This document shows, piece after piece, positions 17,518 through 27,764 of a DNA stretch of 64,000 nucleotides. The notes below the pieces were generated by a model that saw only the letters and a list, made by a program, of their open reading frames with translations, was not told the DNA's origin and searched no databases. The translations under genes and the position numbers were made by a program. Each line of letters opens with the position of its first letter. Positions within the stretch are counted from its first letter, which is position 1. The stretch lies in NCBI RefSeq assembly GCF_027019125.1, contig NZ_JALUXE010000006.1, positions 1-64,000 on the forward strand, written 5' to 3'. Source of the stretch: Roseovarius sp. (lineage in GTDB: Bacteria > Pseudomonadota > Alphaproteobacteria > Rhodobacterales > Rhodobacteraceae).

Positions 17518-17547
17518 CGAAATCTCGTAAATTACGAAATTCCGTAA
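17518..17547. promoter_or_regulatory. Direct repeat/palindrome upstream of the cyanate operon
   Basis: CGAAATCTCGTAA (17518-17530) recurs as CGAAATTCCGTAA (17535-17547), 17 bases apart, and between them TCGTAA-A-TTACGA forms an odd palindrome. The site lies between the AAA+ regulator and the operon starting at 17688, followed by a very AT-rich tract. It is a good candidate binding site for the Fis-type regulator. No sigma-54 -24/-12 element with correct spacing was found: GGCAC...TTGC near 17615 is two bases too long. Confidence 0.45.
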
Positions 17548-17687
17548 CAAAATGCTGCGGTATGATGCGGTTAATATATTGAAATAAATAATAAATATGG
17601 CGTGATTAAAAAATAGGCACACCCCTTTTGCGCCGGGTCACTTCGTCGGATCATGGATCAAACGACATCTGAGCGAAAGGACGCGAC

Positions 17688-19064
17688 ATGACCATCAAAA
17701 GCCTTGGCGACCCATTTTCGGAAAAGAATGATCTGCGGCACGGGGCGTCTTGCGGGTGCGACACCTGCAAGAGCGCATCGCATGCCTCTGCCGCGCCGGT
17801 CATGTCCTCTGAGGCGATGCTGGAGCGCGCGGTCGAGAGCGCCGTGGTGCGGTCGGTGTTCGGTCACAGCGATATCGGGCGGCGGTCGTTCATGGGGATG
17901 ATGGGCGGCGGCGCGGTGGCGGCGGCGCTTGCGTCGGTGTTCCCGCTCGATGCGGCCAAAGCGGCGATTCTGGACAATCTCGGCGCGCCGGAGAAAACCG
18001 ATCTCAACATCGGCTTTGTCCCGATCACCTGCGCCACGCCGATCATCATGGCGCAACCGATGGGATTTTACGAACGCTACGGATTGAACGCCAGCGTCAT
18101 CAAGACCGCCGGTTGGGCCGTGGCGCGGGACAAGTCGCTCTCAGGGGAATATGACGCAAGCCATATGCTGACGCCGATGCCCTTGGCCATGACGCTTGGC
18201 GCGGGCTCGACCGCCGTGCCCTATATCATGCCGGCCGTCGAGAACATCAACGGACAGGCCATTGTGCTGTCGAACGAGCATCTGGACAAGCGCGACCCCA
18301 AGCAGTGGAAGGGTTTCACCTTTGGGGTGCCGTTCGAATATTCGATGCACAACTTCCTGCTGCGCTATTACGTGGCCGAACACGGGCTTGATCCCGATGT
18401 CGACATTCAGATTCGCGTTGTGCCGCCGCCCGAGATGGTGGCGAACCTGCGCGCGGGCAATCTTGATGGCTATCTCTCGCCGGACCCGTTCAATCAGCGC
18501 GCGGTTTGGGAGGGTATCGGCTTTATCCATATCCTGACCAAGGAGATTTGGGAGGGGCACCCCTGCTGCGCCTTTGCCGCGCCGCTCAGTTTTGCCACGG
18601 ACATGCCCAACACCTATGGCGCGCTGCTCAAGGCGATCATCGACGCCACGCAATATGCGTCAAACCCTGACAATCGTGTGGAAATCTCCGAGGCCATTGC
18701 CCCCACGAATTACCTCAACCAACCGGTCGAGGTGATCCAGCAGGTGCTCACCGGCACCTATGCCGATGGTCTGGGCGCGGTGCAGCAGGTGCCGAACCGC
18801 ATCGATTTCGATCCTTTCCCCTGGCATTCGATGGGCGTTTGGATCCTGACCCAGATGAAGCGCTGGGGCTACATAGAGAATGACATTGATTACAAGGCTG
18901 TGGCCGAACAGGTCTATCTTGCTGCCGATGCCAAGAAGGTGATGAACGATCTGGGCTATGACGCGCCCGACATCACCTACAAGTCGCACACGATCATGGG
19001 CAAGACATTCGATCCGGCAGAGCCCGAGGCCTATGTCAAAAGTTTTGCCATCGGGAAGGGCTGA
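17688..19064 (+). CDS. cynA: NrtA/CmpA-like ABC transporter substrate-binding protein (cyanate module)
   Basis: The 458-residue protein has a twin-arginine type leader (GRRSFMGMMGGGAVAAALA) about 60 residues in, behind a hydrophilic N-terminus with a CDTCKS pair, and then the nitrate/bicarbonate/taurine-type binding fold (LNIGFVPITCATPIIMAQPMG, shown as one motif of the family). The genes that follow are a permease, an ATPase and cyanase, so cyanate is the likely ligand. The ATG is preceded by a GAAAGGA ribosome site. The long pre-signal segment is unusual. Confidence 0.85.
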   Translation: MTIKSLGDPFSEKNDLRHGASCGCDTCKSASHASAAPVMSSEAMLERAVESAVVRSVFGHSDIGRRSFMGMMGGGAVAAALASVFPLDAAKAAILDNLGAPEKTDLNIGFVPITCATPIIMAQPMGFYERYGLNASVIKTAGWAVARDKSLSGEYDASHMLTPMPLAMTLGAGSTAVPYIMPAVENINGQAIVLSNEHLDKRDPKQWKGFTFGVPFEYSMHNFLLRYYVAEHGLDPDVDIQIRVVPPPEMVANLRAGNLDGYLSPDPFNQRAVWEGIGFIHILTKEIWEGHPCCAFAAPLSFATDMPNTYGALLKAIIDATQYASNPDNRVEISEAIAPTNYLNQPVEVIQQVLTGTYADGLGAVQQVPNRIDFDPFPWHSMGVWILTQMKRWGYIENDIDYKAVAEQVYLAADAKKVMNDLGYDAPDITYKSHTIMGKTFDPAEPEAYVKSFAIGKG

Positions 19065-19067
19065 GCG

Positions 19068-19901
19068 ATGTCCACTCTGTCGCTGAACCAACGAGCCCTG
19101 CTGCTGTCCGTGGTGATGCTCATTGTCGGGCTTCTCATCTGGGAGCTGTCCATTCCGGCGCAAAAAGCCGTGGGAGAGTTGACGGAATACGAGCGGCTGA
19201 CCGGCGGGGGGGCGCAAAAGGCAGGTGTGCCGCCCCCGTCACAGGTGCTGGCCAAGGCCTGGGAAGAGTTGAGCAATCCGTTCTACGACGCCGGACCCAA
19301 TGACAAGGGGATCGGGATCCAGATCGGCTATTCGATCTACCGGGTGTTGTCGGGATACCTGATGGCGGCGCTCGTGGCGATCCCTTTCGGGTTCCTGATC
19401 GGCATGTCGCCGGTCGCCTACAAGGCGCTCAACCCGTTCATTCAGGTGTTGCGCCCGATCTCGCCGCTCGCGTGGATGCCGCTTGCGCTGTTCATCATTC
19501 AAGACAGCGAGGTAAGCGCCATTTTCGTGATCTTCATCTGCTCGATCTGGCCGATGCTGATCAACACGGCGTTTGGCGTGGCAGGCGTGCGGAAGGATTG
19601 GGTGAATGTGGCGCGGACGCATGAGCTTGGGCCGTTGAAGACCGCGTTCACGGTCATCCTGCCTGCCGCAGCACCGACCATCGTGACCGGCATGCGGATA
19701 TCCATTGGCATCGCGTGGCTGGTGATCGTCGCCGCCGAGATGCTCGTGGGGGGGACGGGTATTGGCTATTACGTCTGGAACGAGTGGAACAACCTCGATC
19801 TGACTTCGGTCATCTTTTCGATCCTGATGATCGGCATCGTCGGCATGATGCTGGATGCGGCCTTTGCCACGCTCCAGCGCGCCGTGGCCTATGCGGAATA
19901 A
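19068..19901 (+). CDS. cynB: ABC transporter permease (cyanate/nitrate/taurine type)
   Basis: A 277-residue inner-membrane permease with an N-terminal membrane helix, five or more further segments, and the EAA-type loop around ARTHELGPLKTAFTVILPAAAP that contacts the ATPase. It starts three bases after the binding-protein stop and precedes the ATPase gene, with normal length for NrtB/SsuC-like permeases. Assignment to cyanate follows from the cyanase gene at the end of the operon. Confidence 0.9.
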   Translation: MSTLSLNQRALLLSVVMLIVGLLIWELSIPAQKAVGELTEYERLTGGGAQKAGVPPPSQVLAKAWEELSNPFYDAGPNDKGIGIQIGYSIYRVLSGYLMAALVAIPFGFLIGMSPVAYKALNPFIQVLRPISPLAWMPLALFIIQDSEVSAIFVIFICSIWPMLINTAFGVAGVRKDWVNVARTHELGPLKTAFTVILPAAAPTIVTGMRISIGIAWLVIVAAEMLVGGTGIGYYVWNEWNNLDLTSVIFSILMIGIVGMMLDAAFATLQRAVAYAE

Positions 19902-19912
19902 GGAGCCGTGAG

Positions 19913-20815
19913 ATGAGCAAACCGTTTCTTTCGATCGAGAACCTGACCCAGTGTTACCCGGATGGTCAAGGCGGCACGATGACCGTGTTCGAGAACGCCA
20001 CATTCGGGGTGGAGAAGGGCGAATTCGTCTGCATCCTCGGGCATTCGGGCTGTGGGAAATCCACCATCATGAACATTCTCGCGGGCCTCGCAGAGCCGAC
20101 CAGCGGCGTGGTCAAGATGGATGGGTTCGAAGTCTCGGGACCAAGCCTGGACCGGGGGGTGGTGTTCCAGAACTATTCCCTGCTGCCTTGGCTCAGCACG
20201 CTGAAGAACGTGAGCTTTGGGGTGGCCGCGCGGCATCCTGACTGGTCCAAGGCCAAGGTGCTGGATCATTCCCGCGAATATCTGGCGATGGTGGGGCTGG
20301 AGGGGGACGTGATCCACCGCAAGCCCAGCCAATTGTCGGGCGGCATGCGGCAACGGGTGTCGATTGCCCGCGCCTTTGCCAATCATCCCAAGCTCTTGCT
20401 TCTGGATGAACCGTTTGGCGCGCTGGACGCGCTGACGCGGGGCACGATTCAGGACGAATTGGTCAAGATCTGGGGCGGCACCGGGCAGACGGTGTTCATG
20501 ATTACCCATGACATCGACGAGGCGATCCTGCTGGCGGACCGTATTCTGCTCATGACCAATGGCCCCTTTGCCCGTGTGGCGGAATCGGTCGAGATCACGA
20601 TCCCGCGCCCACGTAACCGGACCGAGATCGTCGAGCATCCCAACTATTACCCGATCCGCAACCATCTGGTGCAGTTCCTTGGCAAGCGGTCCAAGGAGTT
20701 GGCGGGACGGGCATCCGATGGGGCGGCCCAGACCCCCGAAACCGTGCGGATCGACCGCACCGCGCCCGAAGACGAAACCGGCGAGGCCCGGCGGCTACGC
20801 GCCGTGAACCTGTGA
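19913..20815 (+). CDS. cynD: ABC transporter ATP-binding protein (cyanate module)
   Basis: A 300-residue ATPase of the NrtD/SsuB group: Walker A GHSGCGKST, Q-loop VVFQNYSLLPWLS, signature LSGGMRQRVSIARA, Walker B LLLLDEPFGALDA and switch His in MITHDIDEA. The start is ATG 19913 with AGGAG upstream; an open frame extends much further 5' but lies inside the permease gene. A ~45-residue charged C-terminal tail follows the ATPase core. It energises the permease at the inner face of the membrane. Confidence 0.92.
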   Translation: MSKPFLSIENLTQCYPDGQGGTMTVFENATFGVEKGEFVCILGHSGCGKSTIMNILAGLAEPTSGVVKMDGFEVSGPSLDRGVVFQNYSLLPWLSTLKNVSFGVAARHPDWSKAKVLDHSREYLAMVGLEGDVIHRKPSQLSGGMRQRVSIARAFANHPKLLLLDEPFGALDALTRGTIQDELVKIWGGTGQTVFMITHDIDEAILLADRILLMTNGPFARVAESVEITIPRPRNRTEIVEHPNYYPIRNHLVQFLGKRSKELAGRASDGAAQTPETVRIDRTAPEDETGEARRLRAVNL

Positions 20816-20854
20816 TAGCGATTTTCACCCGAGACCAAAGGAATGGAGGACCCC

Positions 20855-21325
20855 ATGAAAGACAATCTGCACATGCCCGCATTGATGACCAAGGAGGATG
20901 TGACCACCCTGATCCTGATCGCAAAGAAACGGACCGGGATGAAGTGGGAAGAGATCGCAGAGGGCATCGGCATGTCGCCGGTCTGGACCCACTCGGCCTG
21001 CATGGGCATGAACGCGATGCCCAAGGCCAAGGCCGAGGCGCTTGTCGCACTGCTCGATCTGCCGGAGGAGGCGGTTTCGGTGCTGGAAGAATATCCCACC
21101 AAGATCTGGGAACAGGCCGTTCCGACCGATCCCTGCATCTACCGTCTCTATGAAATTGTCGGCGTATACGGCCCGACGATCAAGGCGCTCATTCAGGAAG
21201 AGTTCGGCGATGGCATCATGTCGGCGATTGATTTCGACATGAAGATCACCCGCGTGGCCAACCCCAAGGGCGACCGTGTCAAGGTCGAGATGTCGGGCAA
21301 GTTCCTGGGGTATAATTCCTGGTAA
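20855..21325 (+). CDS. cynS: Cyanate hydratase (cyanase)
   Basis: The 156-residue product has exactly the length of E. coli CynS. It has the N-terminal helical domain (KRTGMKWEEIAEGIGMSPVW) and the conserved catalytic domain with PTDPCIYRLYE and FGDGIMSAIDF; Arg97, Glu100 and Ser123 match the E. coli active-site triad 96/99/122. The enzyme converts cyanate and bicarbonate to ammonia and CO2. ATG 20855 is chosen because GGAGGA lies just upstream. It ends the transporter operon; no carbonic anhydrase (cynT) gene is adjacent. Confidence 0.97.
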   Translation: MKDNLHMPALMTKEDVTTLILIAKKRTGMKWEEIAEGIGMSPVWTHSACMGMNAMPKAKAEALVALLDLPEEAVSVLEEYPTKIWEQAVPTDPCIYRLYEIVGVYGPTIKALIQEEFGDGIMSAIDFDMKITRVANPKGDRVKVEMSGKFLGYNSW

Positions 21326-21344
21326 CGCAGGACTCCCCCTGGCA

Positions 21345-21367
21345 GGCCCGGCTATGTGAGCCGGGCC
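21345..21367 (+). terminator. Hairpin after cynS
   Basis: GGCCCGGCT and AGCCGGGCC form a perfect 9-bp GC-rich stem with a 5-base loop, 20 bases after the cynS stop. There is no T run, so termination would be weak or Rho-assisted. The rest of 21368-21564 shows no gene. Confidence 0.55.
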
Positions 21368-21564
21368 ACATCCCTCTCTGCTTCAGGTGGATGGGGATGT
21401 TTCCAGAGTGTTGAGCCTGCGCATTTGTGCGTCATGGCCCCACACGTTTCATGGCCAACACCGAAAAACTGGTCAGGAACGATGGCGCATTGAGTAAAGC
21501 TCGACAAGCCAATTGCTGTAATCAGGGCGGTGGACGCCTGTTACTTCTGTGACCAAGGGTGCGT

Positions 21565-22665
21565 CTATCTTTCGGAGACCTGATAAGTTGCGGCCTCGAG
21601 CCATGCCGGAGATATTTCGACCCCCCAGCCGGGGGCGTCTGTGACGGTCGCATGACCGTCGTCGATCCGGTAGGGGTCGCCCAGAAACAGCCCCTCTTGC
21701 CACGGGTAATAGTCCGGTCCCTCGATCGAGAATTCGAGGTATTTCCCGGCATTCGGAATCGCGCGCAAGAGGTGCATCGTGCACATCGTCACAAGCGACA
21801 GATTTGCGGCATGTGGGGTCACGGGCAGGCCCGCCTGCGCGGCCATACGGCAGACATGCAGGGTGCGATGCATGCCGCCCATATACATGACATCGGGCTG
21901 CACGATATCCACGGCGTTCCGATCCAGCATCAATTGCCAACTTGAGTATTCGCAATCCTGTTCGCCGCCTGCGACGTCGAGCAAGAGGGCGGATCGCACG
22001 GCAGCAGTCTGGTCATACTCCCAATAGGGGCAGGGTTCCTCGAAATGGCCGATGCCATGATCCTGCAGCAGCTTGCCCACCTCGATGGCGCGGGCGGGGG
22101 AAAAGCAGGAATTGCCATCCACCAGCTTGTCGATGCCCTCGCCCAGAGCGCGCGACACGGTGGGCACCACCGCCTCGGTGCGGCCCGGCCATTCGTCGTG
22201 GTCGCGCCCCGCCTCGGCCCCTACGCGCCATTTGAACGCGGTGAACCCCTTGTCGTCGCGCAGGCGGCAAAAGCGGGCGGCCTCATCCTCGGGGGTGATG
22301 TCGCGGCGCATCGAACTGGCATAGGCGCGCACCCGTCCCGGCGTGCCGCCCAAGAGGGCTGCGACCGGCTTGCCCTCAAGCTTGCCGCGCATGTCCCAGA
22401 GCGCGGTATCAAGCCCGGTCATGGCGCGGCGCAGATAGCTGCCGGGGTATTTCAACTCGCGCTCGTAAATGAGATTGAGGGTATCCGCAAAATCGAGCGC
22501 ATCCGTGCCAAGCGCATGTGGCGCAATCTGGCGGTGAAAGATCGTGCAGGTGATATCGGCGTTATAGGTCGAAACCTGTCCCCAGCCCTGATCGCCGCTA
22601 TCCGTGGTCACGCGCACGAAACCTACAAATTCGTTACAAAACGTCTCTAGCCGCGCAATCCGCAT
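21565..22665 (-). CDS. Mandelate racemase/muconate lactonizing enzyme (enolase superfamily)
   Basis: The 366-residue enzyme shows the superfamily pattern: a capping domain, a base segment FKWRVG near residue 170, metal ligands in VDGNSC, FEEPCPYWE and AGGEQD, and a later His in TPHAANLS. Members dehydrate or epimerise sugar acids, amino acids or betaines by proton abstraction next to a carboxylate. ATG at 22665 with GGGAGA upstream is chosen; the longer frame is cysteine-rich and implausible. It lies downstream of the LuxR regulator gene, facing away from the Pot-like transporter, and likely handles the same substrate. Confidence 0.88.
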   Translation of the reverse strand: MRIARLETFCNEFVGFVRVTTDSGDQGWGQVSTYNADITCTIFHRQIAPHALGTDALDFADTLNLIYERELKYPGSYLRRAMTGLDTALWDMRGKLEGKPVAALLGGTPGRVRAYASSMRRDITPEDEAARFCRLRDDKGFTAFKWRVGAEAGRDHDEWPGRTEAVVPTVSRALGEGIDKLVDGNSCFSPARAIEVGKLLQDHGIGHFEEPCPYWEYDQTAAVRSALLLDVAGGEQDCEYSSWQLMLDRNAVDIVQPDVMYMGGMHRTLHVCRMAAQAGLPVTPHAANLSLVTMCTMHLLRAIPNAGKYLEFSIEGPDYYPWQEGLFLGDPYRIDDGHATVTDAPGWGVEISPAWLEAATYQVSER

Positions 22666-22774
22666 GTCTGTCTCCCGGTGCCATTTCGGATCACATTGCC
22701 GATAAAGCGGTTTGCAGCAAGCGCCACTCTGAGAACATCTGCCAGTCCAATTCGAGCAGCACTGCACCTTGTAT

Positions 22775-23578
22775 TCAGGCGAGTTCGGACAAGGCGGCAA
22801 TAAAGCTGGAAAACAGCTCTCCTTGCGAGCTCACGCGCAGTTTGGCGTAGATATTGCGGCGGTGGATGCGCACGGTGCCCGGTGAAATGCCCAAGGCGCG
22901 GCCGGTGGCATCGGCGGAATGACCCTTGAGCACATATTCGACCACTTCTGCCTCGCGCGGGGTCAGGAGGTTGCGCCCAAGGCTTTGGAACGCGTCCTCG
23001 ATCAGTTGCGGCAGGCGGGGGCCGTCGGTTTGGGGACGGGCCGAGAATTGAGAGATCAGCCCGCCCCATTGTTTCTGGGCGATGGCCGCGACAAAGGGAA
23101 AGGCCGCTTCCAGATCGCGGAACTCGCGGGCCGAAAAGGCCTTGTGTTCACGCATGGCGGAAATCACCACGCTGACCCCGTCGCCGATCTCGACGATAAA
23201 GCCTATTTCTTCGGCAAGTCCGGTCTGGATGTAATAATTGCGAAAATATTCCGCCTGGTAGAAACGATCGGGAGCCAGATCGCGCAGCCGTGCCAGGCGC
23301 GGTGTCGTGGGGGAGGCCGCATTAAGATAGAAGGGATCAAGAAGATAGGGCCCTTCCTGATAGTCATCGACCATCACCTTGCGCTTGGCGGCGGGAAAAT
23401 CATCATACAAATCAAGCGGTTTGTGGTCGCGGTAATAGGCAAAGATCACGGTGAATTCATAGGGCACGATGCTGCGCAGCGCCGTGGTGAGGGCCGGGGC
23501 AAGATCGGCTGTGCCAAGCGCAGAGACCGCGCGCGCACTGGTTTCGAACCAATCTGTCATCTGCGTTTTTGTCGTCAT
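22775..23578 (-). CDS. LuxR-family transcriptional regulator
   Basis: A 267-residue protein with a C-terminal LuxR/GerE helix-turn-helix (LTPREAEVVEYVLKGHSADATGRALGI) and an N-terminal GAF-like half lacking a receiver domain; it does not show the acyl-homoserine lactone binding residue pattern clearly. It is divergent from the Pot-like transporter operon (98 bases between starts) and upstream of the enolase-family gene, so it probably governs both. Confidence 0.9.
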   Translation of the reverse strand: MTTKTQMTDWFETSARAVSALGTADLAPALTTALRSIVPYEFTVIFAYYRDHKPLDLYDDFPAAKRKVMVDDYQEGPYLLDPFYLNAASPTTPRLARLRDLAPDRFYQAEYFRNYYIQTGLAEEIGFIVEIGDGVSVVISAMREHKAFSAREFRDLEAAFPFVAAIAQKQWGGLISQFSARPQTDGPRLPQLIEDAFQSLGRNLLTPREAEVVEYVLKGHSADATGRALGISPGTVRIHRRNIYAKLRVSSQGELFSSFIAALSELA

Positions 23579-23676
23579 CTATGCTCTTTATGATATATAC
23601 AACTGTCCGCGATTTTCTTACCGTTTTAAGAATATATGGCATAGGCGCAGAGGCGCGGCAACACGAGAGGACCGGC

Positions 23677-24861
<1,185 letters not shown>

Positions 24862-24902
24862 CGGATGACAACTGCACCAAGTTCAACAAGGGAAACGAAA
24901 CG

Positions 24903-26057
24903 ATGACACAGGATAACACGACGATTTCGCGCAAGAAATTCATCGAAGAACTGCGCCGCTATGAAAAGGGCTCGATCAGCCGGCGGCAGTTTCTGGGCAC
25001 CACGGGCCTTGGAACTGCGATGGCGGTGTTGGGGGGCGCCTTGCCGGGCCTTTTGCCGGGGCGTGCCATGGCGCAGGATCTGGGCGACCGGGTGGTGCTG
25101 GCGACCTGGCCCAATTATCACGATGCGGCAAACTTTGATCTCTTCGCCTCTGAGACCGGCGTTTTCTCTCAGGTGAACGTGTTTGGTTCGAATGAGGAAA
25201 TGCTGGCCAAGATCCAGGCGGGCGGCTCGGGTTGGGATGTGTTCGTGCCGACCAACTACGCGATTTCAACCTATGTAGAGGCCGGCCTGATCGAGCCTTT
25301 GGATCTCTCGAAACTGCCCAATTATGATCCCGCCGCGTTTGACTCGCGCTTTGCCGATGCGGGCACGATTGACGGCAAGGTCTATGCCGTGCCGAAGAAC
25401 TGGGGCACCACGGGGATCGCCTCGAATACCGCCAAGACCGGCGGCGTGGTTGATAGCTGGAAGACCTTTTTCGACGGGGCCAAGGATCAGTTCGATGGGC
25501 GCGTCATGGTGCATGACTATCAGCTGACCACCATCGGCAATGCGCTGGCCTATTTCGGCTACAGCTTCAACTCGGTCGATCCGGCAGAATTGGCAGAGGC
25601 CGAAAAGCTGCTGATCGAGGTCAAGCCGCATCTCTTTGCGATTTCTTCGGATTATCAGCCCGCGATGCGCAATGGCGATGCGTGGGTCACGATGTGCTGG
25701 ACGGGGGATGGCAAGCAGCTCAACACCGATCTGCCTGAAATCGCCTTTGCCTTGGGCAAGGAGGGGGGCGAAATCTGGTCGGATTACTATGCCATTCCGG
25801 TCGGCGCACCACACCGCGAGGCGGCCTATGCGCTGATCAACTATCTGCTCGCCCCCGAGGTCAACGCGCGGGAGGCGCTGGCGCATGGCTATCCGGTGGC
25901 GGATGCGCGCACCAATGCGCTCTTGCCCGAAGAGCTGCTGAACGATCCGATCCTCTACCCGGCAGCAGAGGCGCTCAATGCGCTGGAATTCGGGGCTGCT
26001 GTCACACTGACCGATCCCAACCGCGCCGAGTTGATGGCCCGGTTCAAATCGGCCTGA
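24903..26057 (+). CDS. Periplasmic binding protein, PotD-like
   Basis: The 384-residue protein has a twin-arginine leader (SRRQFLGTTGLGTAMAVLG) and then the spermidine/putrescine-binding fold (VVLATWPNYHDAANF; WDVFVPTNYAISTY; KNWGTTGIA). ATG 24903 is preferred over an in-frame GTG at 24858 that overlaps the ATPase stop. It should bind the transported solute in the periplasm. The ligand cannot be told, but its neighbours (an enolase-family enzyme and an SDR) suggest a hydroxylated carboxylate or amine. Confidence 0.88.
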   Translation: MTQDNTTISRKKFIEELRRYEKGSISRRQFLGTTGLGTAMAVLGGALPGLLPGRAMAQDLGDRVVLATWPNYHDAANFDLFASETGVFSQVNVFGSNEEMLAKIQAGGSGWDVFVPTNYAISTYVEAGLIEPLDLSKLPNYDPAAFDSRFADAGTIDGKVYAVPKNWGTTGIASNTAKTGGVVDSWKTFFDGAKDQFDGRVMVHDYQLTTIGNALAYFGYSFNSVDPAELAEAEKLLIEVKPHLFAISSDYQPAMRNGDAWVTMCWTGDGKQLNTDLPEIAFALGKEGGEIWSDYYAIPVGAPHREAAYALINYLLAPEVNAREALAHGYPVADARTNALLPEELLNDPILYPAAEALNALEFGAAVTLTDPNRAELMARFKSA

Positions 26058-26079
26058 CCGGGGAATGAGGGCGATGGCC

Positions 26080-26931
26080 ATGACAAGAACACGGGCGCGC
26101 GCGCTGCTTCTGATGCCAGCGGGCATCTGGTATGCCGTGCTGCTCTTGTTCCCTCTGACTGTCGTCCTCGTCTTTTCCTTTGGCGAGCGGAACCCGATTG
26201 GTGGCTACGCGCCGGGCTTCACCTTCGAGCAGTATGCAAATCTGCCTGCGCGCCTCTCGGCTTTTCTCAATACACTGACATTGGCCCCCATGGGCACGCT
26301 GGCGGCGCTGCTCATTGCCTATCCGCTGGCCTATTACCTGGCGTTGAAGGTGTCGGCGCGTTGGAAGACAACGCTGCTCATTCTCGTGATCGTTCCGTTC
26401 TGGACCTCGATCCTGATCCGGTCCTATGCGTGGATTTACCTGCTTGGGGGCAATGGCATTCCGGCGCTGCTGGAGGCGCTGGGTCTGGGTGACATTCGCC
26501 TCATCAACACGCCTTTTGCGGTGCTGGTAGGGATCGTTTACGGATACCTGCCATTGATGGTCTTTCCGATCTATGTGGCGCTGGAAAAGCTGGATCGCAG
26601 CCTGCTCGAGGCGGCGGCGGATCTGGGCACGCCACCCTGGCGCAGTTTTCTGCAGATCACGCTGCCCTTGTCGATGCCGGGTGTTCTGACGGGCTCGATG
26701 CTGGTTTTCATCCTGCTTACCGGCGAATTCCTGATCCCCGCCATCCTGGGCGGCGGCAAGGTGTTCTTTGTCGGCAATGCGCTGGTTGATCTCTTCCTGC
26801 AGTCGCGCAACTGGGCGTTCGGATCGGCGGTGGCCGTGGCGCTGATCGTGATCATGTTGATCGTTGTGGCCCTCTATAGCCGTGCGGTTCGCCGCTTTGG
26901 TGCGGGCCGCGACGATGTCGGGCTGATGTGA
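26080..26931 (+). CDS. ABC transporter permease, PotB-like
   Basis: A 283-residue inner-membrane permease with six hydrophobic segments and the EAA loop LLEAAADLGTPPWRSFLQITLPL. Three in-frame ATGs (26065, 26074, 26080) are close together; the last has GAGGG eight bases upstream and is taken here. It pairs with the PotC-like permease seven bases downstream. Confidence 0.9.
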   Translation: MTRTRARALLLMPAGIWYAVLLLFPLTVVLVFSFGERNPIGGYAPGFTFEQYANLPARLSAFLNTLTLAPMGTLAALLIAYPLAYYLALKVSARWKTTLLILVIVPFWTSILIRSYAWIYLLGGNGIPALLEALGLGDIRLINTPFAVLVGIVYGYLPLMVFPIYVALEKLDRSLLEAAADLGTPPWRSFLQITLPLSMPGVLTGSMLVFILLTGEFLIPAILGGGKVFFVGNALVDLFLQSRNWAFGSAVAVALIVIMLIVVALYSRAVRRFGAGRDDVGLM

Positions 26932-26938
26932 GGATGTC

Positions 26939-27745
26939 ATGAGAGCCTATGCCATTGCCGTCTTTGCGTTTCTCTACCTGCCCATCGGGATCATCGCGCT
27001 ATTCTCGTTTTCGGCCGGGCGGTCGGCGAGCTCGATGCAGGGGTTCTCGACCGAATGGTATGGCCGTGCGCTCAGCAATCCCTTTGTGATGGAGGCGCTC
27101 TGGACCTCGCTCAAGGTGGCGTTTCTGTCGGCTGTTCTGGCGACGGTGGCGGGCACCATGGCGGCGCTGGCGTTGACGGGCATGCGGGGGCGGCTGCGGA
27201 CGGTCTTCGACACGCTGGTGCAGATTGCGGTGATGATCCCCGGCATCGTGATCGGCATTGCTGCACTGATCGCGCTGGTCACGGTGTTCGATCTTGTCAA
27301 TCCGTGGCTTGAGGCGATGAGTGGCCGCAGGCTGTCCTTGGGCATGGGATCACTCATCGGGCTGCATGGCATGTTCACCATGTCGCTGGTGGTCCTGCTG
27401 GTGCGTGGGCGGCTGGAGAGCTTTGACCGAGCGCAGATCGAAGCCTCGAGCGATCTGGGCGCTGGCCCGGTGGCGACCTTTGTGCAAGTGACGCTGCCGC
27501 AGATTGCGCCGGCCATTCTGGCGGGGTTTCTCTTGGCCTTCACCTTCAGCTTTGATGATTTCATCATGGCGTTCTTTGTCGCCGGGTCCGAGACAACCCT
27601 GCCGATTTACATTTTCTCGTCGATCCGCCGGGGCGTAACACCCGAAATCAATGCGATTGGCACGATGGTCATGATCGCGTCCCTGACGCTGCTGATCATC
27701 GCGCAGGTGCTGTTGCGGCCCGGTGCGGCGCGGGCCGGGCGCTGA
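26939..27745 (+). CDS. ABC transporter permease, PotC-like
   Basis: The 268-residue second permease begins with a membrane helix (YAIAVFAFLYLPIGIIALFSF, one segment) and has the EAA loop IEASSDLGAGPVATFVQVTLP. It completes the PotABCD-like importer. The SDR gene starts 20 bases after the stop, so it is cotranscribed. Confidence 0.92.
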   Translation: MRAYAIAVFAFLYLPIGIIALFSFSAGRSASSMQGFSTEWYGRALSNPFVMEALWTSLKVAFLSAVLATVAGTMAALALTGMRGRLRTVFDTLVQIAVMIPGIVIGIAALIALVTVFDLVNPWLEAMSGRRLSLGMGSLIGLHGMFTMSLVVLLVRGRLESFDRAQIEASSDLGAGPVATFVQVTLPQIAPAILAGFLLAFTFSFDDFIMAFFVAGSETTLPIYIFSSIRRGVTPEINAIGTMVMIASLTLLIIAQVLLRPGAARAGR

Positions 27746-27764
27746 CCCTATGCAGGAGAATGGC

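Noticed and set aside
17600..17630. Possible sigma-54 promoter (GGCAC...TTTTGC) before the cyanate operon
   Set aside because: Twelve bases separate GG and GC instead of ten, which sigma-54 does not tolerate.
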